Part shown: positions 15,267-23,597 of the stretch, one piece after another
Layout of the letters: the number at the start of each line of letters is the position of its first letter
Numbering within the stretch: position 1 is the stretch's first letter
DNA from: Bacteroidota bacterium
GTDB lineage: Bacteria; Bacteroidota; Kryptoniia; Kryptoniales; JAKASW01
Assembly (NCBI GenBank): GCA_021796055.1
Contig: JAJYOS010000004.1
Location: forward strand, 1-26,999
Length of the DNA stretch: 26,999 nt
Direction: 5' to 3'
Notes under the pieces: generated by a model
Databases searched by the model: none
Told to the model about the DNA's origin: nothing
Seen by the model: only the letters and a program-made list of their open reading frames with translations
Made by a program: the position numbers and the translations under genes

Positions 15267-18200
15267 ATGAGATCGCACAAGCAAATGTCCTGGAAGCAAG
15301 CCTCGCGAGAATTCCATATATCAAGGAAGGCACGGGAGCAATTTCGGTTCGATGAAACTCTTTTTTCAATCACCGGAGACGTCATCTTTGTAAACCCGCG
15401 GGCGGCCCAGCGCTTCGCCACCCAACTAAACGAAAAACGGAAGAAGGAAGCCGCCGACAAAACCATGCGCCGCCGCGCCGTGGGCACCACGGTGACAGCA
15501 AGCGAAATAAATGCAATGGGGCTCTTCCATGAAGTGCTTCATTTCATCATAGCGAGTTATGAGAAGGACGTCAACCCGCACGTGTTCGATAAACTTGACG
15601 AATGGCTGTCTGCACGTATAGGGAAGAAGAAACTTTCGGAACTGCAGCACGCATTCCTTGACCAATTCCCGCCGACACCGGTTTATCGGAACGAGATAGA
15701 TGCGCAGGCCTTCATGACGGCAAACCACTTAGGTCTGAACGGGAAGCAGCTCGTATTTGAAGAGCTCATTTTGCTCTGGCTTCAGAACCGAAATCCTGCT
15801 TTCGACGCGATTGCGGATCTGCTCGATGACTCGGTGCTCGATAAGAAGAGCGATTACAGAATAACGCTTTCCGAGAGCGACGCATTTTTCAGTATGCAGC
15901 CCGGTTACGGACCCGCCGATTCACCTCTGATAAAAATGCTCCTCGCTCCCATTGAGGCGAGCCCGGATTCGATAACCGGACAGCTCCAGTTCATCGCTGA
16001 AAACTGGGGGGACATTTTGAAAGATTCGCCGTTCCTGTCTAGAATCCTTCGCGCGATCGACTTCGTGAAGGAGGAAGGCAAATACTTCATGATGCTCGCG
16101 CAGGCACAGGCAGACAAAGCAAAGATTCCCAATGTCCGCCGTCCGGGCTTTGAAAGTTTTGGCGAAAGGGGAGCCGAGCCTGTGCTGAGGTTCCGGGGCA
16201 CGGGTGCCGAGTACGAAGCTGAGAACTTCACCGCCGATTTGAGCTGGATGCCGCGACTGGTTCTAATCGCGAAGAATGCTTTCGTCTGGCTCGATCAGCT
16301 CAGCAAAAAATACCGTCGCCAGATCGACAGACTCGACCTCATTCCGGATGAGGAACTCGATATACTGTTGCGTCGAGGCTTCACCGGCCTCTGGCTCATT
16401 GGCATTTGGAAACGCAGTGAAGCCTCCCGTAAAATCAAGCATCTCAACGGCAATTCGGACGCGATCGCATCCGCTTACTCGCTGGCCTCTTATGACATAG
16501 CAGCGGAATTGGGAGGTGATCACGCTTACCGCAACCTTAAGGACAGAGCGTGGCGCTTTGGAATTCGGTTGGCGAGCGACATGGTGCCGAACCACATGGG
16601 TATAGATTCAAGCTGGGTGGTTGACCATCCTGACTGGTTCCTCTCTGCCGATTACCAGCCGTATCCGAACTACGCGTTCAACGGACCTGATCTGAGTGGA
16701 GACGATCGGGTTGGGATCTTCCTGGAAGATGGTTACTGGAGTAAGAGTGACGCTGCCGTGGTTTTCAAGAGGCTTGACAGGTGGACCGGCGACGTGAAAT
16801 ATATTTACCATGGTAACGACGGCACGCACATGCCTTGGAACGACACAGCACAGCTCGATTTCACAAAACCCGAAGTGCGGGAGGCCGTTATTCAGGCAAT
16901 CCTTCACGTGGCCAGGATGTTTCCGATAATCAGGTTTGACGCCGCGATGGTATTAAGCAAGAAGCATTATCAGCGTCTCTGGTTTCCTGAGCCTGGCACC
17001 GGCGGCGCTATACCTTCACGGTCCAATTTTTCAATGACTAAGGATGAATTCGACGCAGCCATACCTGTTGAATTCTGGAGAGAAGTTGTCGACAGGGTTC
17101 AGCAGGAAGCGCCCGATACACTTCTCCTGGCGGAGGCGTTCTGGCTCATGGAAGGCTATTTCGTTCGGACCCTTGGAATGCACAGGGTTTATAACAGCGC
17201 CTTCATGAATATGCTTAAGCGTGAAGATAATGCCGGCTACCGCCAGGTTGTCAAGAATGTGCTTGAGTATAATCCGCAGATATTGAAACGGTTCGTTAAT
17301 TTCGTGAACAATCCGGACGAAGAGACAGCGATCGCCCAGTTCGGAAAGGATGACAAGTATTTCGGCGTATGCGTTCTGATGGCAACCATGCCGGGGCTTC
17401 CGATGTTTGGGCACGGTCAGGTTGAGGGGCTGACCGAAAAATACGGGATGGAATTTAAGCGAGCTTACCGTGACGAGAGTGAGGACGAGAATCTCGTCGC
17501 GAGACACGATCGAGAAATTTTTCCATTACTGAGAATGAGGCAATACTTCAGCGAGGTCGACAATTTTCTTCTGTATGACTTTTTTGTTGGAGACGGCCAG
17601 GTGAACGAAGATGTCTTTGCCTACAGTAATCGAATTGGGAATGAAGGCAGCCTGGTGGTTTACAATAACCGCTATGCTCATACTGCCGGATGGGTAAAGA
17701 TGTCGGTCGCGTTCCGCGATTCTTCCGGAAAGCTGGTTCAGAAGAATCTTGCCGATGGCTTGTCGCTTTCTAAGAGGCAGACTAGCTATACTATTTTTCG
17801 CGACGTTATCAACGGCGTTGAGTATATAAGAGCTACCGGATCTATCAGGCGGGATGGCTTATTCGTTGAGCTCGGGGCTTATAAATACAACGTTTTCGTC
17901 AATTTCAGGGAAGTTTACTCAACAAAAGAATTGCCTTATGATGAGGTATGCCGGTCTCTAAACGGGCGCGGTGTCAATTCCGTCGAGGAAGAACTTTGGC
18001 TTATGAAACTCCGTGACGTTCACGCGGCATTTTACGAGGCCTTGAATGGCGGAAGCCTCAGATACCTAGTCGAAGGTATGAGTGGTGGCAAGTTGAAGCG
18101 AGATAGGGCGAAAGCCTTCCGCGAAAAAGTGCAGCGTCTTGATACCGCTGTCAGCATGTACCGTCATTCGGCGGGAAGGGTGGCGGGAGATTTTGACATC

Positions 18201-18836
18201 AATTTCTACAGAGCGCTTGCCGGTGTTGTGATTTTTCTACAAGGGAGTGAATCGGCTGGCCATCTACGAAAAATAATGCGACCTGACCATGGTAACTCGT
18301 TGATAGGACTACGTGTTGAGTTCCTTTATTTCTTCTTAAGGATATTGACTTCGGATGGAGCGGAGCTACATAATGGCGGAGCGTGCAAGGAGGTTTCGGA
18401 GCTCCGCTTGGGCGGTCAGACTAAGGCGTGTTTCTTGGATCTCGGAGTTGAAAGTGGAACTGCGGAGTATGAGCTCAACCTTGCGTGTGTCTTATGTGAC
18501 GCCTTCGGTGGGCCGTTGCGATCCGACAAGGATCGTGCGGGGGAGCTGTTATTAGCGGCTTTGAAAAAGGAATCTGTCCGCGATATTCTCTCTGTGCATG
18601 AGTACGAGGGCGTTTGGTGGTTCAACAAAGAGAGATTCGATGATTTTGCCGCATATTTTGTGTTTACCGCGTGTGTCGAATTTTTGGCTGCTCATCATGA
18701 TCTAGGTCTCGAGAAGGCGGCACCGCAATTGGTAGAGCTCGTGAAGTGGGGAGCGGCAATAAACCGGCTTGCTTCGAAATCAGGATACAGATTTGATGAG
18801 TTTGCAGAGGCATTGAACGAAAAGATTCAGGTTTAG
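15267..18836 (+). CDS. Very large GH13-family (alpha-amylase-like) protein
   Basis: The 1189-residue protein contains a GH13 barrel from about residue 340 to 740. Region I reads D438MVPNH443, the nucleophile D558 sits in IIRFDAAM, and the acid/base E623 in LLAEAFW. The third acidic residue is D684 in FVNNPDEETA, where the family usually has NHD. The expected chemistry is hydrolysis or transfer of alpha-glucosidic bonds. About 320 N-terminal residues and 400 C-terminal residues match nothing I recognise. The N-terminal part includes HEVLH at 88-92. There is no signal peptide, so it should act in the cytoplasm, for example on glycogen or maltodextrin. No strong ribosome binding site is present; ATGs at 15267 and 15285 are both possible. 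No other glycogen genes are nearby. Confidence 0.85.
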   Translation: MRSHKQMSWKQASREFHISRKAREQFRFDETLFSITGDVIFVNPRAAQRFATQLNEKRKKEAADKTMRRRAVGTTVTASEINAMGLFHEVLHFIIASYEKDVNPHVFDKLDEWLSARIGKKKLSELQHAFLDQFPPTPVYRNEIDAQAFMTANHLGLNGKQLVFEELILLWLQNRNPAFDAIADLLDDSVLDKKSDYRITLSESDAFFSMQPGYGPADSPLIKMLLAPIEASPDSITGQLQFIAENWGDILKDSPFLSRILRAIDFVKEEGKYFMMLAQAQADKAKIPNVRRPGFESFGERGAEPVLRFRGTGAEYEAENFTADLSWMPRLVLIAKNAFVWLDQLSKKYRRQIDRLDLIPDEELDILLRRGFTGLWLIGIWKRSEASRKIKHLNGNSDAIASAYSLASYDIAAELGGDHAYRNLKDRAWRFGIRLASDMVPNHMGIDSSWVVDHPDWFLSADYQPYPNYAFNGPDLSGDDRVGIFLEDGYWSKSDAAVVFKRLDRWTGDVKYIYHGNDGTHMPWNDTAQLDFTKPEVREAVIQAILHVARMFPIIRFDAAMVLSKKHYQRLWFPEPGTGGAIPSRSNFSMTKDEFDAAIPVEFWREVVDRVQQEAPDTLLLAEAFWLMEGYFVRTLGMHRVYNSAFMNMLKREDNAGYRQVVKNVLEYNPQILKRFVNFVNNPDEETAIAQFGKDDKYFGVCVLMATMPGLPMFGHGQVEGLTEKYGMEFKRAYRDESEDENLVARHDREIFPLLRMRQYFSEVDNFLLYDFFVGDGQVNEDVFAYSNRIGNEGSLVVYNNRYAHTAGWVKMSVAFRDSSGKLVQKNLADGLSLSKRQTSYTIFRDVINGVEYIRATGSIRRDGLFVELGAYKYNVFVNFREVYSTKELPYDEVCRSLNGRGVNSVEEELWLMKLRDVHAAFYEALNGGSLRYLVEGMSGGKLKRDRAKAFREKVQRLDTAVSMYRHSAGRVAGDFDINFYRALAGVVIFLQGSESAGHLRKIMRPDHGNSLIGLRVEFLYFFLRILTSDGAELHNGGACKEVSELRLGGQTKACFLDLGVESGTAEYELNLACVLCDAFGGPLRSDKDRAGELLLAALKKESVRDILSVHEYEGVWWFNKERFDDFAAYFVFTACVEFLAAHHDLGLEKAAPQLVELVKWGAAINRLASKSGYRFDEFAEALNEKIQV

Positions 18837-18884
18837 TCAGAGACGGCAAAATCAATTGCCTTCTGAGGGGTAACGGAGACCCAA

Positions 18885-19538
18885 ATGAAATCCACGCTCA
18901 AAGATATAGAACAATTAAGAAGAGATTATTCTGGTGAAGAGCTGAATGAATCGAATGTTGAACGCGATCCGCTCCGGCAATTTCAAAGGTGGATGGAAGG
19001 TGCCTTGAATGCAGGTGTGCCGGATCCTCATGCGATGACGTTGGCAACTGTCTCAGCGGAAGGAAAGCCATCGGCACGTATAGTCCTTCTGCGGGCAATT
19101 AGCGAAGGCGAGTTCACGTTCTACACCAATTACGAGAGCCGAAAGGGAGGAGAAGTTGCAGGTAACCCGAATGTGGCACTAGTCTTTTTCTGGCTCGAGC
19201 TTGACAGGCAGATCCGAGTAGAAGGGCAAATTTCCACTGTTGGCGAAGCTGAGTCCGATAGGTATTTCGCTTCACGTCCAAGGGGAAGTCAGATCGCCGC
19301 ATGGGCGTCTAAACAAAGCGGAGTCATTTCGGGGCGCGAGGAGTTGGAGAGAAAGTTCCGCGAAATGGAGGCGAGATTTTCGGGTAAGCTTGTGCCGAGA
19401 CCGGAGAACTGGGGAGGAATGAAGGTCAGGGCCAACAAAATAGAATTCTGGCAGGGAAGGCCCAGTAGGCTCCATGACAGAATTCTGTATACTCTCCAAT
19501 CTGATGGGAGCTGGGCGATTAGCCGACTCGCTCCGTAA
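18885..19538 (+). CDS. pdxH: Pyridoxamine 5'-phosphate oxidase
   Basis: This FMN enzyme oxidises pyridoxine or pyridoxamine 5'-phosphate to pyridoxal 5'-phosphate. The 217-residue length is typical. Conserved blocks are clear: DPLRQFQRWMEGAL, PHAMTLATVSAEGKPSARIVLLR (FMN contacts), FTFYTNYESRKGGE, NVALVFFWLELDRQIRVEG, RYFASRPRGSQIAAWASKQS, and the C-terminal VRANKIEFWQGRPSRLHDR with the catalytic arginine region. The ATG follows GGAG by six bases. A weak imperfect hairpin (18837-18866) precedes the ribosome binding site, with no sign of a known riboswitch. Confidence 0.96.
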   Translation: MKSTLKDIEQLRRDYSGEELNESNVERDPLRQFQRWMEGALNAGVPDPHAMTLATVSAEGKPSARIVLLRAISEGEFTFYTNYESRKGGEVAGNPNVALVFFWLELDRQIRVEGQISTVGEAESDRYFASRPRGSQIAAWASKQSGVISGREELERKFREMEARFSGKLVPRPENWGGMKVRANKIEFWQGRPSRLHDRILYTLQSDGSWAISRLAP

Positions 19539-19625
19539 ATGTTGCAGACATTCCTCTTAACGCCGGATTTTTTCCTCTCCATCATGCTGGAAATTTTCAT
19601 TTTTATCTGCAATCTTTAACTCACC

Positions 19626-20882
19626 GTGCTCACAAGTATTCTTGTCATGATATTTCTCCTTGGTCTGGCCTTTGTTCTGTCTGCGGCCGAAGTGGCTCTG
19701 TACACGATCACGAGTTCGGGCGAAAAGCCCAAGGGAAAGATAACCGCAAGGTTGTTCAAATCGCCGCAGCTGCTTCTCTCGACGATCCTCGTATCCAATG
19801 CCGTTTCCGTATTCATGTTTACGCTCATTGGAGCATCTGTGGCAGTCTACATTGCCTCTCTGATTTCAATAAGCAAGATAGTTGCGGTCGGGATTGAAGT
19901 AGTGACCGTCTCCGGGCTTTTGATATTTTTTGCGGATGCCGTGCCCAAGATAGTGGCCCTCCGCAACGCTAAGCTTGTTCTCAGTCTCAGTCTTCCTCTG
20001 CTTTTGATTTTGCTCGTGGTCGAAAGCCCGATAGTTTATCCTCTCAATTCCTTTCTCTCTCGTATCACATCAAAAAGGCGAGGGTTGGGAGTAACCATAG
20101 ACAATAGAAGATTGAAGACGCTGTCGAAAATTGCGGGGACGACCGGAGTGATGGAAGAGAATGAAGCCGAGCTGTTAAGGAAAATCTCGTACCTTGGCGA
20201 GCGAACCGTAAGGGATACTATGACCAGTCGCGAGGAAATAATTTCGATATCCGACAAGGCGGGATTCGATGAAGTCGCCGAGAAGTTCAGGAGGAGCGAG
20301 CATTCTAGGTTGCCGGTCTACTCCGGTTCAAACGAGAATGTTGTCGGCATACTCTATGCAAGGGATTTTCTAACGATAGTGAGGAGGAAAACCGGTCGAA
20401 AGAGGTTTACCGCAGGGTCGCTTATGAAATCCCCTGTGTTCGTGCCCGAGACTCAATCTCTCGAAAAGTTGATCGAGACTTATAGAATCAACAGGCGGCA
20501 CATCGCCGTTGCGGTCGACGAATTCGGAGGGCTTTCGGGTATTGTCACGCTATCTGACGTCGTCAGGGAAATCTTCGGCACGAGCGCCGAGATGCCGAGG
20601 GAAGGGGCTAAGCTGACGCGCCTTCAAGACGGGACTTATCTCGTAAAAGGAAGCGCGAGACTCGATGAGCTTGGCGCACAGTTGGGACCGTTCGACATTG
20701 ATTACGAGCCAGGCAGCACGGTCTCTTATCTACTGGTGAAGTCCCACGGCTCTGTTCCTCGCGTCGGCAGCAAGATTCGCGTCGGCAATTTTGAATTTGA
20801 AGTGGTCCAATCCACACCCAAAGCGATTTTGCAAGTTAGACTCAGGCAGTTATATTCAAAATCCGTGGAGGACTATGACTGA
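19626..20882 (+). CDS. CNNM/CorC (HlyC-type) transporter-like membrane protein with CBS domains
   Basis: The 418-residue protein has an N-terminal DUF21/CNNM membrane domain (hydrophobic segments at about 1-20, 48-80, 85-110 and 117-140, with LSAAEVAL near the start and ADAVPKIVA where the family has a GExxPK motif). A pair of CBS domains follows (about 195-325, including MTSREEIISI and RHIAVAVDEFGGLSGIVTLSDVV), then a CorC/HlyC C-terminal domain. Members are linked to magnesium or cobalt transport; in Bacteroidota a relative (GldE) is linked to gliding. The actual substrate is not readable. The start is the GTG at 19626 (an ATG at 19647 is an alternative), and neither has a clear ribosome binding site. 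The end overlaps aroK by eight bases. Confidence 0.88.
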   Translation: MLTSILVMIFLLGLAFVLSAAEVALYTITSSGEKPKGKITARLFKSPQLLLSTILVSNAVSVFMFTLIGASVAVYIASLISISKIVAVGIEVVTVSGLLIFFADAVPKIVALRNAKLVLSLSLPLLLILLVVESPIVYPLNSFLSRITSKRRGLGVTIDNRRLKTLSKIAGTTGVMEENEAELLRKISYLGERTVRDTMTSREEIISISDKAGFDEVAEKFRRSEHSRLPVYSGSNENVVGILYARDFLTIVRRKTGRKRFTAGSLMKSPVFVPETQSLEKLIETYRINRRHIAVAVDEFGGLSGIVTLSDVVREIFGTSAEMPREGAKLTRLQDGTYLVKGSARLDELGAQLGPFDIDYEPGSTVSYLLVKSHGSVPRVGSKIRVGNFEFEVVQSTPKAILQVRLRQLYSKSVEDYD

Positions 20883-21426
20883 GCTGAAACATATCGTCTT
20901 TCTCACCGGGTTCATGGGAAGCGGAAAAAGTACGATTGGCCCGCGGCTTGCTCGCAAGATCGATTATGATTTCAGAGATCTCGACAAAATAATTGAAGAA
21001 TCGGAGGGCGCTTCGGTACCGGAAATTTTCCGCACTCAAGGGGAAGCTTATTTTCGTGAGTCAGAGAATAGAGTCCTCAGAAAGCTTTCCGAAAGTGGTG
21101 GAAGGATTGTGGTGGCGCTCGGTGGTGGTACACTCACAAGCGAAAAATGCAGAAACATCGTCCGAGATTATGGCGTGCTTGTGTACCTTCAGGTGAGCCC
21201 ACAGAAGGTTCTTGAACGAGTCGGAAGAAATCAGGAGAGGCCGATGCTCCTAGGCCCTGGTGGCGAAGTGCTGAGTGGCGTCGATCTCGCAGCGCGCGTC
21301 GAGTCTCTACTGTCCGATCGAGAGAAGTACTATCTTAATGCTGATTTTGTCGTCAATGCTACTGAAATGACTGTCACAGAGTGTGTTGAGGAAATTGCCT
21401 CGAAACTGAAGGGAAGTATTGAATGA
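20875..21426 (+). CDS. aroK: Shikimate kinase
   Basis: This enzyme phosphorylates shikimate at the 3-hydroxyl using ATP. The 183 residues show Walker A GFMGSGKST (12-20), the RDLD motif (D35, D37), R61 in YFRESE, the shikimate-binding glycine triplet ALGGGT (83-85) and the lid arginine R122 in RPML. Start choice: the frame is open from 20791, but the ATG at 20875 has GGAGG just upstream and gives the standard length. It overlaps the end of the CorC-like gene by eight bases and the aroB start by four (ATGA), so the three genes form one operon. Confidence 0.96.
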   Translation: MTELKHIVFLTGFMGSGKSTIGPRLARKIDYDFRDLDKIIEESEGASVPEIFRTQGEAYFRESENRVLRKLSESGGRIVVALGGGTLTSEKCRNIVRDYGVLVYLQVSPQKVLERVGRNQERPMLLGPGGEVLSGVDLAARVESLLSDREKYYLNADFVVNATEMTVTECVEEIASKLKGSIE

Positions 21427-22508
21427 AACCTTTGAGCTACCGGGTTAATTCATCCAGAATACCGGTTCTAATCGGAGATTCCGACTCGCCGCTATTTGCG
21501 GAGTTGCGTTCGGCCCAGAAGGCAGCGGTCGTAATTGATTCCAGATTTGCGTCTATTTACAAAAATCTTGCGGAAGGGATTAAGGGCGTGAACGGGACCG
21601 TTGTCGCCGATTTTTACGCGAATGAAGAGAACAAGAGTCTGAAAAAAGTCGAGGAACTCCTTACTTACTTTCTGGAGAGAGATATCCGAAGGGACTCGGT
21701 ACTCTTTGCGATTGGTGGCGGGATAACGGGTGACCTCGCGGGTTTCGTTGCCGCAGTTTTTCAGAGAGGAATCAACTACGTCCAAGTCCCGACAACGCTT
21801 TTGGCCATGGTCGATAGTTCAGTAGGCGGGAAAGTCGGGGTGAATCACGCCGTTGGAAAGAACATGATCGGCGCCTTTCATCAGCCGGACACGATCATAA
21901 TGAATACAAGTTTTCTCGAAACACTTCCTAAAGAGGAGCTTATCTGCGGGCTTGGGGAAATAGTTAAGTATGCTGTTCTCAACGGAGATCTGTTCTTCGA
22001 TTTTCTCGAAAAAAATTACGTCCGCTTGCTGAACAAGGACAAGAAGCTCCTCCAGCGAATCGTAAGGATGTCTGTTGAAACCAAGAAACGCTACGTGGAG
22101 AAGGATGCCAAAGAAGCCGGCGTGAGGGCGCATCTCAATCTTGGACATACCATCGGCCATGCAGTCGAGGCCGCTACTAACTACTCCAAGTTCAAGCACG
22201 GTGAAGCCGTGCTTGTTGGGCTCGTCGCCGAGTCTCATATCGCAATGCATATGAAACTTCTCCGTCCGTCTAGTTTTGAACGGATACTCGGCATTGTGCG
22301 TCAGATCGCGGCGCAACGAAACGACAAAGTGCCTCTTGACGACGTGCTTGGAAAACTCACATACGACAAGAAAGTGAAAGCTGGCAAGGTGCGATTCGTC
22401 TTGCCGACAGGCATCGGAAGGGTCGTGGTACGCGATGACGTGGCGACGAAGAATGTGGTCGACGCGATGAAGTTTGTCGCCGCGGACGGCCTGCTGAGCC
22501 TCGCCTGA
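21423..22508 (+). CDS. aroB: 3-dehydroquinate synthase
   Basis: This NAD- and metal-dependent enzyme converts DAHP to 3-dehydroquinate, the second shikimate pathway step. The 361-residue protein shows AIGGGITGDLAGFVA (96-110), QVPTTLLAMVDSSVGGKVGVN (121-141), and the metal ligands E179 (GLGEIVKYA), H242 (NLGHTIGH) and H259 (KHGEAV). The ATG overlaps the aroK stop codon, so translation is coupled. With aroE at 7326 this gives three shikimate pathway genes in the window at two separate loci. Confidence 0.96.
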   Translation: MKPLSYRVNSSRIPVLIGDSDSPLFAELRSAQKAAVVIDSRFASIYKNLAEGIKGVNGTVVADFYANEENKSLKKVEELLTYFLERDIRRDSVLFAIGGGITGDLAGFVAAVFQRGINYVQVPTTLLAMVDSSVGGKVGVNHAVGKNMIGAFHQPDTIIMNTSFLETLPKEELICGLGEIVKYAVLNGDLFFDFLEKNYVRLLNKDKKLLQRIVRMSVETKKRYVEKDAKEAGVRAHLNLGHTIGHAVEAATNYSKFKHGEAVLVGLVAESHIAMHMKLLRPSSFERILGIVRQIAAQRNDKVPLDDVLGKLTYDKKVKAGKVRFVLPTGIGRVVVRDDVATKNVVDAMKFVAADGLLSLA

Positions 22509-22533
22509 TAAATTCTTAACGGAGCATTTCTTA

Positions 22534-23529
22534 ATGATAACGTACAAACAAAGTGGTGTAAACATAGACGAAGCGGAGAAACTTGTCAGGAAGATAAAGC
22601 CGCTAGCGAAGCAAACCTTTAATAAGAATGTCTTGTCCGAGATAGGCTTCTTTGGCGGATTCTACGACGCGAAGTTTCCCGGGTACAGAAATCCCGTCCT
22701 GGTCTCAAGCGTCGACGGTGTCGGAACAAAAGTGAAGATAGCGATAGAGATGGACAAGCATGATACGATCGGTCAGGACCTTGTCAATCACTGCGTCAAT
22801 GACATCGGCGTCGGCGGTGCCGTGCCGCTTTTCTTCTTGGATTACTACGCGTGCGGGAGATTGAACGCGAGTGTTGCCGCAAAAGTGGTGAAAGGACTTT
22901 CGAAGGCCTGCAATGAAAATGGACTTGCGTTGATAGGCGGCGAGACTGCCGAGATGCCGGGAGTCTATGCCGACAGGGACTACGATCTTGCAGGGACGAT
23001 AGTGGGCGTTGTCGACAAGAAAAGCGTTATTGACGGCAAGAAGGTCAGGAAAGGTGATGTCCTCATCGGCGTCGCCTCGACAGGGTTGCACACGAATGGT
23101 TACTCGTTGGCGAGGAAAACTCTCTTGTCTGAGTACCGTGTGGATAGTTACGTAGAGGAGCTGGGCACCACAGCCGGCCAAGCTTTGCTAAGAACTCACC
23201 GGTCGTACTTGAAGGTCATGCAGTCAGTCCGTAAGAAGTTCACCGTTCGCGGTATGGTCCACGTCACCGGAGGCGGGATAGAGGGAAACACTGTCAGAGT
23301 AATTCGCGAACCGATGAAGTTCGAAGTGTTCTGGGAAAATTGGGAAGTACCGCCGTTATTTCGGATGATTCAGAAGATTGGCAGAGTCCCGGACGGCGAT
23401 GCAAGGAGAGCTTTGAACATGGGAGTAGGTTTGATATTAATAGTTCCGGCAAATGAAGCCGATGCCTTGTTGAGTTTTCTCAAGGCGATGCGCGAGAAAG
23501 CGTTCATCGTTGGAGAAGTGATAAGATAA
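22534..23529 (+). CDS. purM: Phosphoribosylformylglycinamidine cyclo-ligase
   Basis: PurM closes the imidazole ring of FGAM to give AIR in purine synthesis, using ATP. Signature blocks are present: SVDGVGTKVKIA, GQDLVNHCVNDIGVGGA, PLFFLDYYACGRL, LIGGETAEMPGVY, DYDLAGTIVGVVDK, GVASTGLHTNGYSLAR and HVTGGGIEGN. The usual sequence at the last block is TGGGLxxNxPR; here it reads TGGGIEGNTVRV, a mild deviation. The length of 331 residues is normal. GGAG lies nine bases before the ATG, and the gene starts 25 bases after aroB, so it probably shares that transcript. A long hairpin follows. Confidence 0.95.
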   Translation: MITYKQSGVNIDEAEKLVRKIKPLAKQTFNKNVLSEIGFFGGFYDAKFPGYRNPVLVSSVDGVGTKVKIAIEMDKHDTIGQDLVNHCVNDIGVGGAVPLFFLDYYACGRLNASVAAKVVKGLSKACNENGLALIGGETAEMPGVYADRDYDLAGTIVGVVDKKSVIDGKKVRKGDVLIGVASTGLHTNGYSLARKTLLSEYRVDSYVEELGTTAGQALLRTHRSYLKVMQSVRKKFTVRGMVHVTGGGIEGNTVRVIREPMKFEVFWENWEVPPLFRMIQKIGRVPDGDARRALNMGVGLILIVPANEADALLSFLKAMREKAFIVGEVIR

Positions 23530-23544
23530 GGCAACGCAGCCGCA

Positions 23545-23583
23545 ACCGTCACCAGCTTCGCTGAAAGCAAAGCTGGTGACGGT
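23545..23583. repeat. Long inverted repeat between convergent purM and M13 peptidase genes
   Basis: ACCGTCACCAGCTT and AAGCTGGTGACGGT form a 14-bp perfect stem, extended by one mismatch and GCT/AGC around a GAA loop. It sits in the 68-base space between two convergent genes, where a terminator is expected. No T run follows on either strand, so it is not a standard intrinsic terminator. It may stabilise both 3' ends or act with Rho. Confidence 0.8.
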
Positions 23584-23597
23584 CACATGCTGGATTC

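Noticed and set aside
18837..18866. Imperfect hairpin ahead of pdxH as a riboswitch or attenuator
   Set aside because: Only 5-bp and 4-bp arms with internal loops, no T run and no known ligand-binding motif.
21819..22565. A 248-residue minus-strand frame antisense to aroB
   Set aside because: It is a shadow of the well-supported aroB gene in the opposite frame, with no family motif.
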